Notes: generated from the sequence alone by a model not told the origin. A DNA stretch of 64,000 nt from Apteryx mantelli (GCF_036417845.1 NC_089980.1:58898501-58962500), one strand, 5' to 3'; counted from the stretch's first letter, positions 27,701 through 42,700 are shown. A program made the numbers and translations.

Positions 27701-30700
27701 CACCCTCAGCCATAATGAGCCTTGAGGTAATCATTGCAAAGGCAAGTACTGAGCAACAAAGCCCTTCTGTGTTCCTTTACTATCCCGGCTGATAATGATG
27801 AGATCTCTCTCCTTGGCTGAACAGCTTCTGCAGTCAAACAGCTCAAGCGTATAATTGTTGGAGCACAGCTTGTATACAAATGTGTGTTACCTCAGGTACT
27901 GAGAAGTGTGCACGTGTGACATTCCACTAGTGTAAGAAGAGCCATTGCCTACCCATAATGATGAGTAATACCATCACTTTGCTTTTCATTAGCAGAGAAG
28001 GATGATGTCAAATTTTATCTTTATTCTGGGAAATAGTTAACCAGTGGAAACTGATAGCTAATCTGAATTTCGGTGAGTATTTTTCTAGGCCCCTGAGCTT
28101 GCTAGCAGATGGGCTGTATTGCTTCAGGCTACTGAATCATGAATGGAAAGTGTCCCACAAGCTGAACTTTGGGATTATGGTCAACCTCTCTATTTTAAAA
28201 ATCAGTAAGAAGTGTCACTGCTAACCAGAGCCAGCTGGTTGTCAGACCCTAGTTGAGCTTATTCCGGATTTCCTGCTTAAGGAAATTAGAGTGTATCTTC
28301 TCAGTATGGTCCTAGCTGTAGGACCTTTCACATTCAGCAGAGCAAAGTCCGTGTTCTCAGACTTCCAGTGCTTAGCCTAAGTCAGGTTGATCAGTAGTCC
28401 TCAGGTCCTTCCATCTAATGATATGGATACTGGATGGCTCCTTTGTTTACGATATATCTGTCTGTTACCAGTTAGGAAGATTGATTGGTAATAGGTGTGC
28501 CTTTTCATGAGACAAACTGCTGTAAGTCGTTGTTTGGTATGCATGTAAATTGTTATACTCTTATCCTAATCCTAAAGGAGGGCTACTGTCTTGTTCCACA
28601 TTGTCTCCTGGAGCTTGCTTGTCCACTTTCACTTGTCTCCTACTTAAGGTCCACTTGGTTGCCACATCTGTTTTCTGCTCATTTGAGATGTTTTTCAAAG
28701 AAGGCTTCCATCTGTCAGAATGTTAAGACCTAAAGCTCAGCTCTAAGTGCTTTGTTTTTCTTTTTTTTAAATCTTCTATGAAATTCATTTTTGACACAGC
28801 AGCTGTCTTTGTTCCCTTATTCATCTTTTGATCAGAAGAGCCTCAAGGGTAGTTGTTTCAGTCTGGAGAGCAACAGGAATCAAGTCCTCATGACAGATGT
28901 CCTTCCACTAAACTCTATGCAGCATTCTATAGGATTTACCCTAGATTTTAGGCAGGTTATTTTTATACTGAAGAGAGCTCCTTGCTGAATTACTGGTTGT
29001 TGTTGATTACTGTTGTTGAAAGTTGTATGAAACCAGAAATATGGGACTACTTGTGATGAAATAAGATTCACTGTATAGAAACCTGAGCTGCACTGGTGAT
29101 CTCCCTGTAGCTTGCACTGCTCCAGCTTAGAGTTCACCAAATACTGTCAGGCTGGTTTTATTTTTGTTTTTAAGTTTTTAGTAAGATTATTCTTTTCCAA
29201 ATGTGTTTTTGCTTGATTTGTACTCAGCTAAGGATTCTGGACTGTTCTCCAAGTAAGGAACGCTTTGAGCAGTGCTTGGACTCTCACAAATTGTTCTGCT
29301 ACTTTTTTTCCTTAATGTTTTTGGAGAATTGGGGAGTAACAAAAAGGAGGGACTTATATTTGAACTTTACTTGTGCTCAGATGCATAACATACAGTGAAA
29401 AGGCATTTTTTTTTGCTTATATAGCTGTGGATAAGTACTTTCTGGGTAACTACTGTAAACGTACACAGTTTTTACGGCTTATTTTTCATAGTGTGAGAGT
29501 TAATACAGGCAGTGCATCTTGAGGGAAGCTAGTTACAGGTAAGTAATCTCTCTCCTTGACTGCTTAATCATTTTGCCTGAAAATAGGTTCCTATTGCGTA
29601 GTCTCCTTTTCTGTCCTTCTCTGTGACAGTTCATGGAAAAGGAGATCAAATTAATAGAATGCAACTGCAAAAGAAACTTAGGTTCTGTAATAGGTTTGAG
29701 CATACAACAGATAACACAGCACTGACGGGGAGAGAGTACTTGGAAGTGGTAAGAACAAGGGAGAGAAACACTATGATCTTGCTATGGTCAAAAAAGGTAG
29801 GAAGGGCTTGTGAGAGAAATGCTCCATAGTTTTTCTGTAGCTTCAAAAGTCTAGTGTCTGAGAAAGCAAGGAACAAGGTAGCTAGTTTTCTTTGCATTTT
29901 TTTCTGGGGATAGAACTGGCTCCTCCAAAGACAATGAGTGAAAGAAGGATGTGTGATTATAAATGGTGACCAAAGAATAGAAATGGGCTTAGAAATGGGT
30001 GTGGTGATGGAGAGATGTAGAGGACTTGACTATGCCGAGTATAAATGGCACGAAGAGAGGGATGCAGATGAGCGTTCCAGCTTGATGAGAGGACTGGGGA
30101 GAAGAGAAGAAGAAAAGTAGTGGAATTGTTGAGTATAGAGGGATGGAGGTGACACAGTGGGAACTGAGGTGATGGGAAGAAGGAAAATAGATTTCAAAAT
30201 AAATATGTAGCAGGAGGCAGGATGAGTTATGGTTAGACAAGAGTGCAAGGATTATTATATGCAGTTTCCAGAGCCCCATGTAGGGTCCTGCACTATCTGC
30301 TGTTTACAAAGCTATTTGACTTAATGCAAAAGTAGAAGTGATGTATTTTGCATGTAAGAGATGTTAAGATGTGTTAAGATGGTGAAAATGTGATTTATTG
30401 TTTTAGGAGGTGGTGTTAAAAAAGAGTCACGTAATTTTTTACTTTTTAAACATTTAAACATTAATTTAAACATTCTACTTTGTAAACATTTAAATGTTTA
30501 CAAACTATAAAGAACATTAAGGAAAGAAAAGGAAAAACTTGAGCAATTACTGGGTTAAAACTGTAGAGCATTGAAATTGCGTGTTGAACATGAATGTGTA
30601 CACTGGATTTACATTCTTTAAGTGTATGCCTTTCTGTATGTTTTGTAACCATTGCACTCTAAACCTAGTCACTACAAAACCAGACTGAGAATAGTTTTAA

Positions 30701-33700
30701 AGTAAATAATATCTTTTTTTCTGTCCAGATTCTCCTCTAGGATATGAGAGTACTTAAATAAGTATTTGAAGTGTTAATGAATGAAACTGGCACAGGCAAT
30801 TGCCAGTACTAAATTTTTAATAAAAATGTGAATATGTGGTGCCCAAGCTATTCCGTCTACTTGTAAGCAGGTCCGTAGGATTCAGGGCCTCTAGCTACTG
30901 TATTTCTGAGAGAGAATCTTGAATTCTTTAGAGTTGAGTATTAATGTTGTAGTTTGCTAATTAGCCACTTGATGTTTGCATACATGAAAAGAGGAGCTGT
31001 ATTTACATAGGTGATTTCTTCTTCCTGGGTACTTTCTACCAAAGTCTGTACTCTTCTCAGCTGGAAGGCAGCCAGGTAATCATAACTACCCATTTTCTTC
31101 CTGCTGTTTTACAGCTGATCCTCCTATCTGTTCTGTGATACCATTCCCACAAGTTGTCTCTGCTCGTTCTTCCTAGGTACTGTATTTCCTGCTAGCTTTA
31201 ATAGAAGTTGTAAAAGCAGATTGTCAAGCAATAAGGATTTTTAGTGCTCAAGAAAGACTAAGAAATTTTGTAGGACTGTGTAGAAAGTACATGAGCTGGA
31301 TAATTCTGTTGAATGCTCAGTTTTGAAATTGTTACTAAGTTATTATTTATTTAGAAATTGTTTGAGGTAGCATTAGAATTCCAAATACTAAAACTTGTAT
31401 CATATGCCGTTTGTACGGGTGCGTTGGACAAGGCTGCATTGTCTTAGAATTACAAATGAATTATTCAAACGAAATATGAGGGAATGTGTATTCTGAGTAT
31501 TCCTGTAGGCCTTAGGCTGAGCTAAGGCTCCAGTTTGTCATATGGTTTAGGTAAGTTTGTATTTGTTTGTAGGTAGCAACCTAATTTTCTGGGAGATTTG
31601 AGTTCTTAATGAGTTTGGAGATAACTGAGCAATTATTTCTGACAATGTGCACTGAAATGGTAGTTTTGATGTGTAAATGCATTAGGATATACAGCACTTT
31701 GGTTCTCCTGGCATCTCACAATATCAACTTTTTGAGTCAAATATTATCAACAATATTTTGTAAATCTTATCTGGTTTCACTGATTGGGAACAGGGATGTC
31801 TAAAATTAGCCTGTGGAATTGTCCTTTGACAATTGTCCTTTGCTTTGATTCATGGTATTTTGAAAAAGTATTAATCCGTACTTTTAAGAGTAATCAGTCT
31901 AACAATAACTTTTCATGTTTCTCATTTTCCTGGGTGCTCTTTCCTAGACATCCTAGAGGAGGATCCTTTATCCGGCCAAACAAGGCAAATTTTGGAGTAG
32001 ATTTTCTAACTGCTGTAAAGGACCGGTATGGATTGAATGATGAGCAAGATGTCCACCATGGGAAAGAGAGTACATTAGTATTTGGAAAGAAAACTGTGGA
32101 ATTTGTTGGTATGGATTCTATTATAGAACAACAAAGGCAAGTGTAATATTTAAAAATCTAAGATAGGCTGCTAGTGATTGCTTAGTTAAGCAGTAGTTCA
32201 ATTGTAAGGAAAAGAAAATTACGTTGTCCTCAAATATCTTGGGTAATTATTCTGTGGATATTGGATTATTGTTTTCCCTAAGAATGTATAAATAAATTTG
32301 TTGGAGAAGTAAAGTAGATCACTTAAGAATTCTGATACGGATTCTGATTTCACATAATATTTAATCTGATGTGATTGTGAGCTGCTGCCAAAAGAGACAA
32401 CTTTGCTTGCCCCTTTCTCTGTCTGTGTCTGCTGTTTACGTGGACACCAGATCTGGTGCTTATAGAACCGAAAGGTGAGCCGAGTGAGCTCGATGACCGG
32501 GTGTAAAACCATTCTTTCTTTGATGGGTTAGGTTTCCATTGAATCAGCGAGTTGATTCAATGTGCCTAGCAGCCATACAGTTGCCAGGTTAGAAAATGCG
32601 GAGAATGCACATGGGGGAACAAGATGCTTTTCTCTTTTGGCAGCAATCTGTAGTTAGACTGGTTTAGGTGAAATGTCAGGCTTTCTTGCCCCTAATAATT
32701 AGGTAACAGAATAACAGTTACTCTTAAATTTCTTGTTAAGTTAATCAAAATCTTGCACACAAGCTGCGTTCAAATAACTTTGGGTCTGCAGATACTGCAG
32801 TGCCTAATTATGTTGTTTTTTGTTTTATTTTAACATGGCATTACTGCAGGACAGAGGAGGGGTTTCTGCTGAAGGATAAATATCATGTTACTGAGATTGG
32901 TGGAGGACAGGCGATTTAATACTACAGACTATTCAGATATATGACTTATACATGAGATTTCAGTGAATGGATGGTAAACTGAAGATCCTGATAGCACAGA
33001 GTTAAGATGGCTCATATCCCTCAATCATGTGTTTCATAACTTTACGTTCAGACTTCTTTTAAATTAAGTTGCATTTATAATACTCAGTGTTGGGTTAATA
33101 GCCCCCTTCAACTGCTTGTTGATATTTTCACCATTAATTTTATTTCAATATTTCTTTTTAATTTGGAATTTTAAGTTTGCTTCTGTTTTTAAATATTCAT
33201 TGGCACACAAGCACATAGTCAGTTAGTCTTTTTGTACAGTTGGGAGGGGCCTACAGTATAAAATATTTATCTACTATTTTTGATTTTTTTTTAAGTCCTT
33301 ATCTATTGCCTGTCATGATGTAAATCTAATTTAAGCAACAATGTGTTGGATTCCAAACACTCAAAGTCATTTTATTGGAGGAAGACATTCAAATTCATTA
33401 AAGTTAATACATGAAAAAAAGTAAGTTAGAGCTGTGAAAGTTTTCATGGTAAAATAACATCTTAGTTGCATATTAGAGGATTTTTTTACAGCTAACTTGA
33501 TAACTCTCCAAAACTTATCTAAAAGTGAAAGTATCACTCTGATTATAAAGTAGCATTTGAAATATAACAACTTTGTTACATGCTTGTATTCTGCGTTTCT
33601 TGCTAGTAGTTTATGTAAGTGACAAATTTTAAAGACATTAAATATGTTCTAAATTATTCAGGTACATGAGGATTTTGCTTCTTTAACAGCTTTTGATGTG

Positions 33701-36700
33701 TAAATGTCAGTGTCGTTTTTAGTGTTTCTTCCATGTAACTTCTGTTAATACTGCTGATTTATATTTTTACTGAGAGGAAATGGTAGTGTTAGGAAGGGCT
33801 TTAACTTGAGTTTTCCTGCTACCTTGCATATAATCTTGTCCTACCTCAAAAACTAAGCAGAACTGCACTGTGGTGGAAGACACCCTAGAAATCTCAGTAT
33901 CGTGGCTTCATAATTTACATGTTTTATGCATAGGAACAGGGATTATGCCTTATTTGAGTGCTCGCAATCCTTAACTTAATTTCATAAAGTAAGAAGTGAT
34001 GATATTTGGGGAAAGAATGAATGAGATTAATGATTGCCAATATCATGAAAATTTTACACAATCGTGGTCCTTTTTAAATAAATGGGTTTTAATATTTTTT
34101 GAATATTGTATGGTATTCCTTATTCTTTTTAACTCATATAAGTAATAACTATGTAACTAAGAGAGGGAAGGCAAAAAGTTGCTGTACTACTAGTGAGGAA
34201 GTTTTTCAGTCAGTTCATGTCATGCTCGTTTATCATGTTTTTGCTCATTTATGAGGGGATGAGAAAGAAGGAAGTAAAGTAATGATGTGTATAGGTTGGT
34301 AATGATCTCCAGCACCAGAGAGGTGCGAGTTCAGTAGGTGGCAGTCTCCTTGCTGAGCTGATAATCTGCAAAAGTTCTTGCTTTGTCTCCAGAAGGTACT
34401 AAGCGGTTGAAAATGCCTTTTTTTTTTTTTAGTGACATAAAAAATACCCAAATAACTTAGAGCCACTTGCAAAAAATACTGCAGGAAATCTAATTAACTT
34501 GGAAGTCCTAACTAAATTCCAACTTGCATAGCTGCATTTTGTCTGTTTGGTTACTCTGTGTTGGATGAGATCTTTTTTTTCTTTTCTTTTTAGCTCATCC
34601 AGACCTATTTTGTGGTAGTAATGCCAAGGCAGAAAGTAGATGAGATATGTCTGCTTTCAAGTAAGAAAGATAGACAGTACAGCAGATTGTGTAGTGTTAA
34701 TTCTAAAAAAGATGATATTTGTGAAAAGAATATTATTTAGTTGTAAAACCAAAGGCTTATATAATGTATTTATTTCTAGTGGAAGATAAGGTAACAGAAT
34801 GTTATTTCTCATTTAGCCAGCTGAACCAACTGGTAGATATCTCAGTGCGTGAATGTGCTGTGAGCCATGCTGGTCAGAAAGAGGAAATCAGCAGAACATG
34901 TGCTAGTATCCTTTTCTGAAGGTGCTGTATTATGTGATACCACAAATAAGTACATACGTTAGCATTCCAAGTTATTCACTTCAAGGAATGGGGAACTATA
35001 TTTGTATCCTTCTGTCAAAAATATATTTTTAGAATTGTTTTTCTGTATTTGGAAGCTTAATTCAATGTTTACTTAGTTAAAAAGTAGAAACCTCCTTTTT
35101 TTTTTTTTTGAATACAGATTGTGGGAAAAAATGGAAATATTGTCATAAGTTGGTACTATGACTGCAACTTCAGAAGTATCCAGTAAAGGGATTTTTCTTG
35201 TTTGACTGTAGAATAGAAAACCCCATAAAAATACAATTGGAATATTCTGTAGGCACCAGAGGTTGTGAATACATAATAAATTATGTATTCAAAATACTGC
35301 TTGTTATAGTGATGTTACCAAAATACACAGCAGGAGTTATTTGTTCATTCATCAAGACTGCATAAGAATTCCTATGTTAATACAGAAATTAATCTACTTC
35401 AGAATTTGTAAAGATAAGCTCTTTTCTAACAACCGTAAGCTATTTCCATACCAGAACTTGAGATACAATTTACGACAATTGAGCAGTAGATTCTTATAGA
35501 GAGAAGAGTAGTTTTGTAAAGTAGAGTAGATTTCCTCCATTAGCCCAAACAAGTGTATTCTATTTCTGTTAATTTGGTACAAAACTAACACCTAATTCTA
35601 ATTTCTGGAAAATGAAGTCCAGATTTGAGATAAGTTTCTTTTCTTAATACGAAATTTCAGATATTAGCCATATAAATCTATCAAAAAATCTGATGTCATC
35701 TTGGGAAACCGTAACAGATATTGCTTCTCAAGTTCCAAATCTGGAGACACTTAATATCAGGTATAAATATTAATGTTTAGGTTTCTCTTCCTTTGGGGAT
35801 AGGGATAAGAAAGAAGTGGTGCTTCAGGCTATGGGTTCAGCTTTCAAAGGGTAACTGGATGTTTCTATACTCATTTTAATAGGAGTTAAGTTCCTTAATA
35901 CTGTTTTTTTGTTTTTTTTAATCTTGTCCTTAAACTTCTTGTGTGTGCTGTATTTTCCAGACAGCTCCTTTCAAGGAAAGGCCTTGGACCTTAGGAGTTT
36001 AGCATCTATGTAAAACTAAATTCTGGAAAAGGGCTTGGGACAGATGGATGCTCACCTGAGTAGTGTAAAATTAGTAAAATTACAGTTGCCTGAAAAATGT
36101 TAGAATACAGATTTCAGTCAAATCAAATTTGCAGGAATTCAGGCATTTGTCAATGTGTTCTACATGACAGATTTCATCAAATTTATGCAAATTGGCTCCT
36201 TAGCCGGGGGAGACTGTAGACTAAAATTTACAGAGGATGTTGGAAAGAGAATAAAACTCTTCCACAAACTCTCTGAGAGCTTGAATCTAAAGGGAGAAAA
36301 TTATGCTGTAAATATATAACTACACTGAGAGATTTTTGTAAAAATATTCAGGTAGAAAAGATCTTAGGAAAGAAATAAACATTTTTTGGGGGAGGAAAAA
36401 ATGAAAGCTAATTTAAAGACTGGCTGTTTCAGAATCTTTCAACTATTTGATAGTGATATTTTGCTATTGAGAGTGAGTTTTATATCCTTTTGTTTTACTG
36501 GTGTCTGGATAGTCAATTAGACTCTTAATTTTTGATCAGCACCAAGGAGTTTAAGCCCCAGATTTGACTTTGTTTCATTTAATATTAATGATGATAATTC
36601 TTTTCATATTCAAAACTTAGGGAAGAAAAGAGGGGGAAGCCACAGATGAGGAATAAATATTCATTCACAAAGAAGAAAGGTAAAATTAGGAAGGAGCAGG

Positions 36701-39700
36701 TTTGAATAGAACTTGTAGGATGTTTTATATTTTTAAATATGTGGAATCTTGGCAGTGATTAAAAAAAAAAAAACATGTATAATTGATTTTGTCCTTAATA
36801 CTTAATTCCAAATTAGTGATTTAAAGAATAATTGCATTTATTTAATTTTGTGTTAAGAATTATTCTCTTTACACAGTGAAAACAAAATGAAATTTCCATC
36901 GACATCGATTTCTGTATCCAGTGTATTTTTAAAATTGAGGATTCTGGCACTTAATCAAACTGAGATAACATGGACAGAGGTAATAACTTTCCTTGTTTTG
37001 TTTTTATTTATATCATTAGGTTTTTGAGACAAGCAAAGCACGCTAAACATTTATGCATTATATAATTCTTCTAAAATGCGATCCGTCATCCTTAGAAAAG
37101 ATGCTCTGTGTTAGTTGGAAATACAGTTAGTTATATTGGCGCATGAGCCTAATGAGAAACATTTAACTTCATTTACATTTGTAAATTACATAGTCAAGAT
37201 AAAGCACTTGAAGTATAATATAACTTCATGTCCCAAGGGTCTGTGATAAAGAAAACTCTTTGTTTCCTTGTAGTTACTAAGGATTTAGCTATATTCTAAA
37301 TCATATAATAGAACAATGGCAAACAACAGAAAGAACATATTAATTTGACATGAAATACCTATTTGACGTCACTTTGCCTCAGGATGAAATGGGCCTAGTA
37401 TCTTTGCACCTACCGAGAACGCTTGAAATACACGATACCTGGTTATATGTAACACAGATATAGCACTGAATAAACAAAGCTCTGAGCTGTTTCTGGGACT
37501 GAAACATGCAAACATTTAAATGACTTTCCCATAATATCTTGTCTAATCAAGGAGGTCATCCTGTTGGCAAAGATGTTAGCAATGGGCCTTTTTTCAGAGA
37601 CAAGGCCTAGAAAGCACATCTTGCTAGTGCCATGTTACTTAAAATGCTTTGTAAATTCCATCTCCTTATTTGGATTTCACAGAGACAAATTTTATCATGT
37701 ACACTGCATTATGAAATTAGCTGAATTTTCAAATTTTTACTGTCAGCTACTATACAGTAGTAAAGCACTTGCAAAAATTGGTGTTTAAGTTAAATAGTAG
37801 GGATTAGCAATGTTTTCATTCTCTTCTCTGTAGCAGCAAGGCAGGAGGAGGGTCACTGCTGTATTTTTGTTTAGTGCCCATTTGCCATGCTCTTAAACCA
37901 TCAGTGGGAATGTATGCTAGGACAACTGATGATCCTCCCATAATAGCAGCAATATGAACACTGAAGTGAATTGAAGAACTAAGTGGTTGCAAGCACTTTA
38001 AATGTTGTCTAGTGCTCATCAGAGTAAGTCTTTGCATTGTGGTGTTTAAAATGTTGGCAGCTGCCAGCAGCTCTTGTCAATGCCAGGGTGGCTGAAAGGG
38101 GGGTCACAGTGATGGGAACTTCTCGCAAGATTGCTTCGTGCAGACAAGAGTTCTCTATGGGTGACCAAGTTTCCAAAAGAAGCCCCAGGTTAGTAAGAGC
38201 AATTTAAAATTACTTGGCCTTTGTATTTGGTTTTGCAACTCTGCTCTAGCTGACAACTCACCATAGATGGTAAAGACATTTTTAGTCTTAGTTCAGAATT
38301 CTGTTTTAGAATATTAAAATTTGTCTCAGTCATTCCCTCATGGGTGGGTAGACACAAGCCTATGCTTAAAAGTTGTGTTCCTGGGCAGCCAATCAAAGGG
38401 AAAAAATAAACAGACCTACCTGTCACTAATACTCTGTGAACAAACCACTTTTTATACTATTGCTTAAGCTATATCAGGAGTTACTTTGAAAATTCAACTT
38501 TTTAATAGAAAATGTTCATTATCCAGGTAATGTAGAAATACAGTAACTGTCAATGGGAATATGAGCAAAATCTGAAAATCCTAGAAATGTTTTGATTAAA
38601 ATGAAAATAACCTAAAGGTGATCAGCATTTCAAAATAACTTATTGCCATATATATGGCTTATATGTTGTAGGATAGTTTAAAAAACAAGAGACAGCTTAT
38701 ATTTTCCACTTGTTCTTCTATTATGAAATAATTTTCACAGTAGAAGGACATGCTTACCAAAAACTGTTCTCCTGATTATATATAACTCCATATTTACATA
38801 TCTGGAGCATCAGTTTTCAAAAAGTTCTTTCATTAATATATTAAATGCATAGCTCAAGGTCTAAACACATCTGAGACTTCTATTAATATGTCACTAAAAG
38901 AGCTTAATACTGTATTATTGTCCATTGGTTGTGTAAAACATAGTATATAATCTTTGGCGGCAAAGATGTGCTGTAAAATATCTTCTAGTTAGAAACCATT
39001 GAAATAGAAACTGAATTAATAGGTTTGAGAGGAATTTATATTTATGGCTTCCAAAGCCTACTTTTTTCTCATTGGTGATTTAGATCATACTCTTATATTT
39101 GTCATTCTATTCTCAAACTAAAATATTTATAAAATTACCCATTATCATACAGGGTAAAAGAAAAATCTGGGTTAGATCAGAGATGCAATGTCATGTTTCT
39201 GACACTGGCAAGTAGCAGGTATTTGGGAAAAAATTACTGGCAGTGGGCAAGCACTGAGCTGGAGCCTATAATCTGTATTTAATTAGTCTAGTCAGTTTAA
39301 CTAGTGGATTTTTGTTTCATGATTTATCCAATTGTATTAAGAATCATTAAAAAATTTTGGTATCCGTATCTTTTAACATTGAGTTTAATTATGTGCTGTA
39401 TGAAAAATACCACTTTTTGGTTTTTGATCTTGCTGCCTGATAATTTCATTTAATAATTCCTTATATATTTTTATGCAAGAACCTGAGAATAGCTATGCCC
39501 TATTTCATAGCCTTGATGGTTCTTGTTATGCTTCTTTGTACTTTTCCCATTTATACTATATGCTTCCTGAGATGAAAAGACTAAACATACAGGAACATCA
39601 TGGACTTACATGGTGACAAATTATTTCTTGTTGTTTTTATTTCTTTTACAATAAGTCCTGGATTTCCATTTTGCTTTTTTGATCAGCAGTGGCTATTCCA

Positions 39701-42700
39701 TTAACTCTTCCTCCTAAACTCCCCGCCAAATTATCTATAGCTCCTAATCTTTCCTGAGTATTAATTTGGTATCAGATTTGTGAACTTCTGTTCCTGCACA
39801 TAGAGAGTTTTACGCAGTAGTGGAAAATTTGGCAATTTGCTAGTCATTTGGTCAGTCTATTGAAAAGCCTTCTGATATGTCCGTTTGATGCAGTTTTTCG
39901 ATTTCATCCAACACAAAGCAAGGCTTTTGTGTGGGAATCCTGCGAAGGTCCTCTATAGTCAACATGCAAATAATTTGTTCACTTTTTCTGCTATTGCCTT
40001 AATCTTTGAGCGCTCCTTGATATACCTCAATTTTCTATTCATTTGCAGACTTCCTTTCAGGCTTCCACATCTCTAGCATGCGTTTTGGGGGGATAGATAA
40101 GCTTTTTTTGGTCTGTCTTGTTGACCCTGGGAATCACTGTATACAAATTGAAAGAGATAGAATATTGATGTTTCTGTGCTGCAACTTGAAAAGGTCTCAG
40201 TCTTGATATTTGCTGTACAGAACAAAATGTAACTAAGAGTGAAGAAGAGTTGACGAGAGGAGGAATTTTGGTGGCTAGGATAGTGGAGAATCAGTTAGCT
40301 ATATCCATAACAAGTTGAATTTGATCACTGAACTTCACTGCTTTGTAACCTAGTTTCATGTGAAAATGGGTCTTAGATGATTCTGCTGTGCATGTGTATG
40401 TCTGTGTCTCTATGCCCCCAAAACCTTGGATCTGCTTTTACTTTATTTACTTATTTGACTTTAAGTAAAATTATCATTTTTATGTAGTAATTTCAGGACA
40501 TAAAATTTAGAACAAATGTATTTTGGTTGAATTTGCAGCCTTGTTGAACTAATTTATGTTCTTGAGCATACTTGAAAACTTCATGTTATATGCTGACTTA
40601 CTGCAATTTCTTGGATTTTAGTGGTTTCATGTGCTGGCACAGTCCCATGACAGAGAAGCCTTGAAGCTCTGATAAATTATAACATTTAAAGTTTGTCAGT
40701 CCTGATGGGATGTGTAGAAGTTCAAAAGCCATTAGTGGTAGAATTTATATTGCCAGTTATTCATCTCGTAATAGGGCATATCTGATCTCTTCAAGACTAT
40801 TGAATAAAATAAACTCAGTTTCAAGATCAGTGTAGTTTAAGGTAGCTCTACAGATAACAGTGGAACACTTTCAGAGTCTTCTATGTAAGAAACATTGCTC
40901 AGTTAACACTAATATTTTTTCCCCAAGATTCTCCATTTTGGGAACCAAAAGGAAAATTTCAAATGGGGTTCAAAAAAAATTCTGGTGACATGATAGTGTA
41001 AAGTTATTACAAGATGCCTCAAGCCTGGATCAGTAAGCCTTGTGCTGTAGAGAAGCCTTCTGACTTCATCTGTGCTAGTAGATACAGACACAGGAAGGAG
41101 CCAGTTGGAAGAAAGAAAGGGCTAGGCAATTTGTAATACTTATTTCTCTGTTTTTGAGAACTATGGCTTGGTCTGAACACATTCTAAATAAATCTGTATA
41201 AAATATGATTTCTGGAATAATTTTTCCCAACATTGGTTATATTAAATGAAGTTTTGCTCTTAGGTTCTTCTTTGTGCTCCAGGATGGCCAGCACTTGAAG
41301 AATTGTACCTTACTTCTAATAATATTACAGTTTTGAAAAGGTAAGAAGAGTAACATGAGCATAAGTCAGTCTCTTGTGGCTGATGTACTCTAAAGTTATG
41401 CAGCAGATAAACCTCAAATTAGATTCCTGTAATGTTTACATCACATGATATAATTGTAAAATAAATGGTGGGAATTTCACATGATGTACTTTAAAACATT
41501 TATATATGTACACATTTATTTGCGTGCAGTTATATACTTAGAAAATCATTGTTTTCATTAGAAAATAACTTTAAATGTTCTGCTTTTGTGTTTTGTTTTG
41601 TTTTTTAATGTTGCAGGCCTGAAAATGTTCTGCAGACCCTGAAGTTGTTAGACCTTTCAGACAACCAATTACTGGATGGAAATCAACTGCATCTAATAGC
41701 ACATCTTCCCAGGTAGCTATTAAACAAATCTGCTGGAAATTCTTTATCTTGTCCTGGATATTCATTTGTCTCCATAGCTTTTTTTGACTGAAGTATGATA
41801 ATATTGATGTTGCATAGAAGGTTTACGAATTCTTGAAATAAAGGCATTTTTTTCCTCTTGAGGAGAGTAACTAATTGATTTAATTGAACTATTTTAGCAT
41901 AATCTTATTTTTGTTGTATAGTAAGACATTTTTTAACTTTATTGTTTGCTTACGAAACTGAAGTGATTCGTCACATTACTAAGTTCGTTGTATATGTGCA
42001 TGTACAGAGTTTTATCCAAGATGACAGGCCTGTAGAGTTTGTGTGGATTGCCAAAGCAAAGGAGCTGTGGAAATGGCTTCTTATTCTGAGGACAGTGCAG
42101 TGCTCTGAGCGTGACAGTGCAGGGCAGGTTCGTTAGCAGCAGCACAGCCGCTGGGCCAGCCTGCAGAAGGCTGGAGGGCAGTTTGTTGGAACGTGTTGCT
42201 CTTGAGGCCGGCACGCTAACGATCCTTGGTGGCAGATAGTTTCCATGAGCAGCTTATACCCATGCTGTCTGCGTATTTTTCCCTTGCAAAACAAAACAAA
42301 AAGGGATTAGAGGGAGATAAAAAAAAAAAAAGTGTAGCAATGATTCTTCCCCCTTCTCTGTCATCTCTTGGTCATTAACTATGGTGAAGGTTACTGTTGT
42401 CACTATACTGGTAGAAGTGTGTCACTATGTTTATATTTGTGTGTCCCCCACATAAGCACTCTTTTTTGGGGGGGGGAATTTTCAGTGCTTTCTGGGGATG
42501 GTTTAAAAACTTTGAAAGAGATGTTCCTCAAAATGTTAAAAAAAAAAAAAAAAAGAAAAAAAAAAGATATAATTCCCTTAGTGTCTTAGATAAATGTATT
42601 TTTCACTTTCTTAAAAGATTGTCTGTGGTAATATCCTTTACTCAGATTTCTCTGCTTTACTGTATTCTCAGTAGCAGTGTCTTAATGGTATTTTTGGTCT

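Noticed and set aside
32137..32146. Reading TBCE exon 3 through to the TAA at 32144
   Set aside because: It would end the protein after the CAP-Gly domain; downstream exons continue the known protein in frame, so a splice donor here is far more likely.
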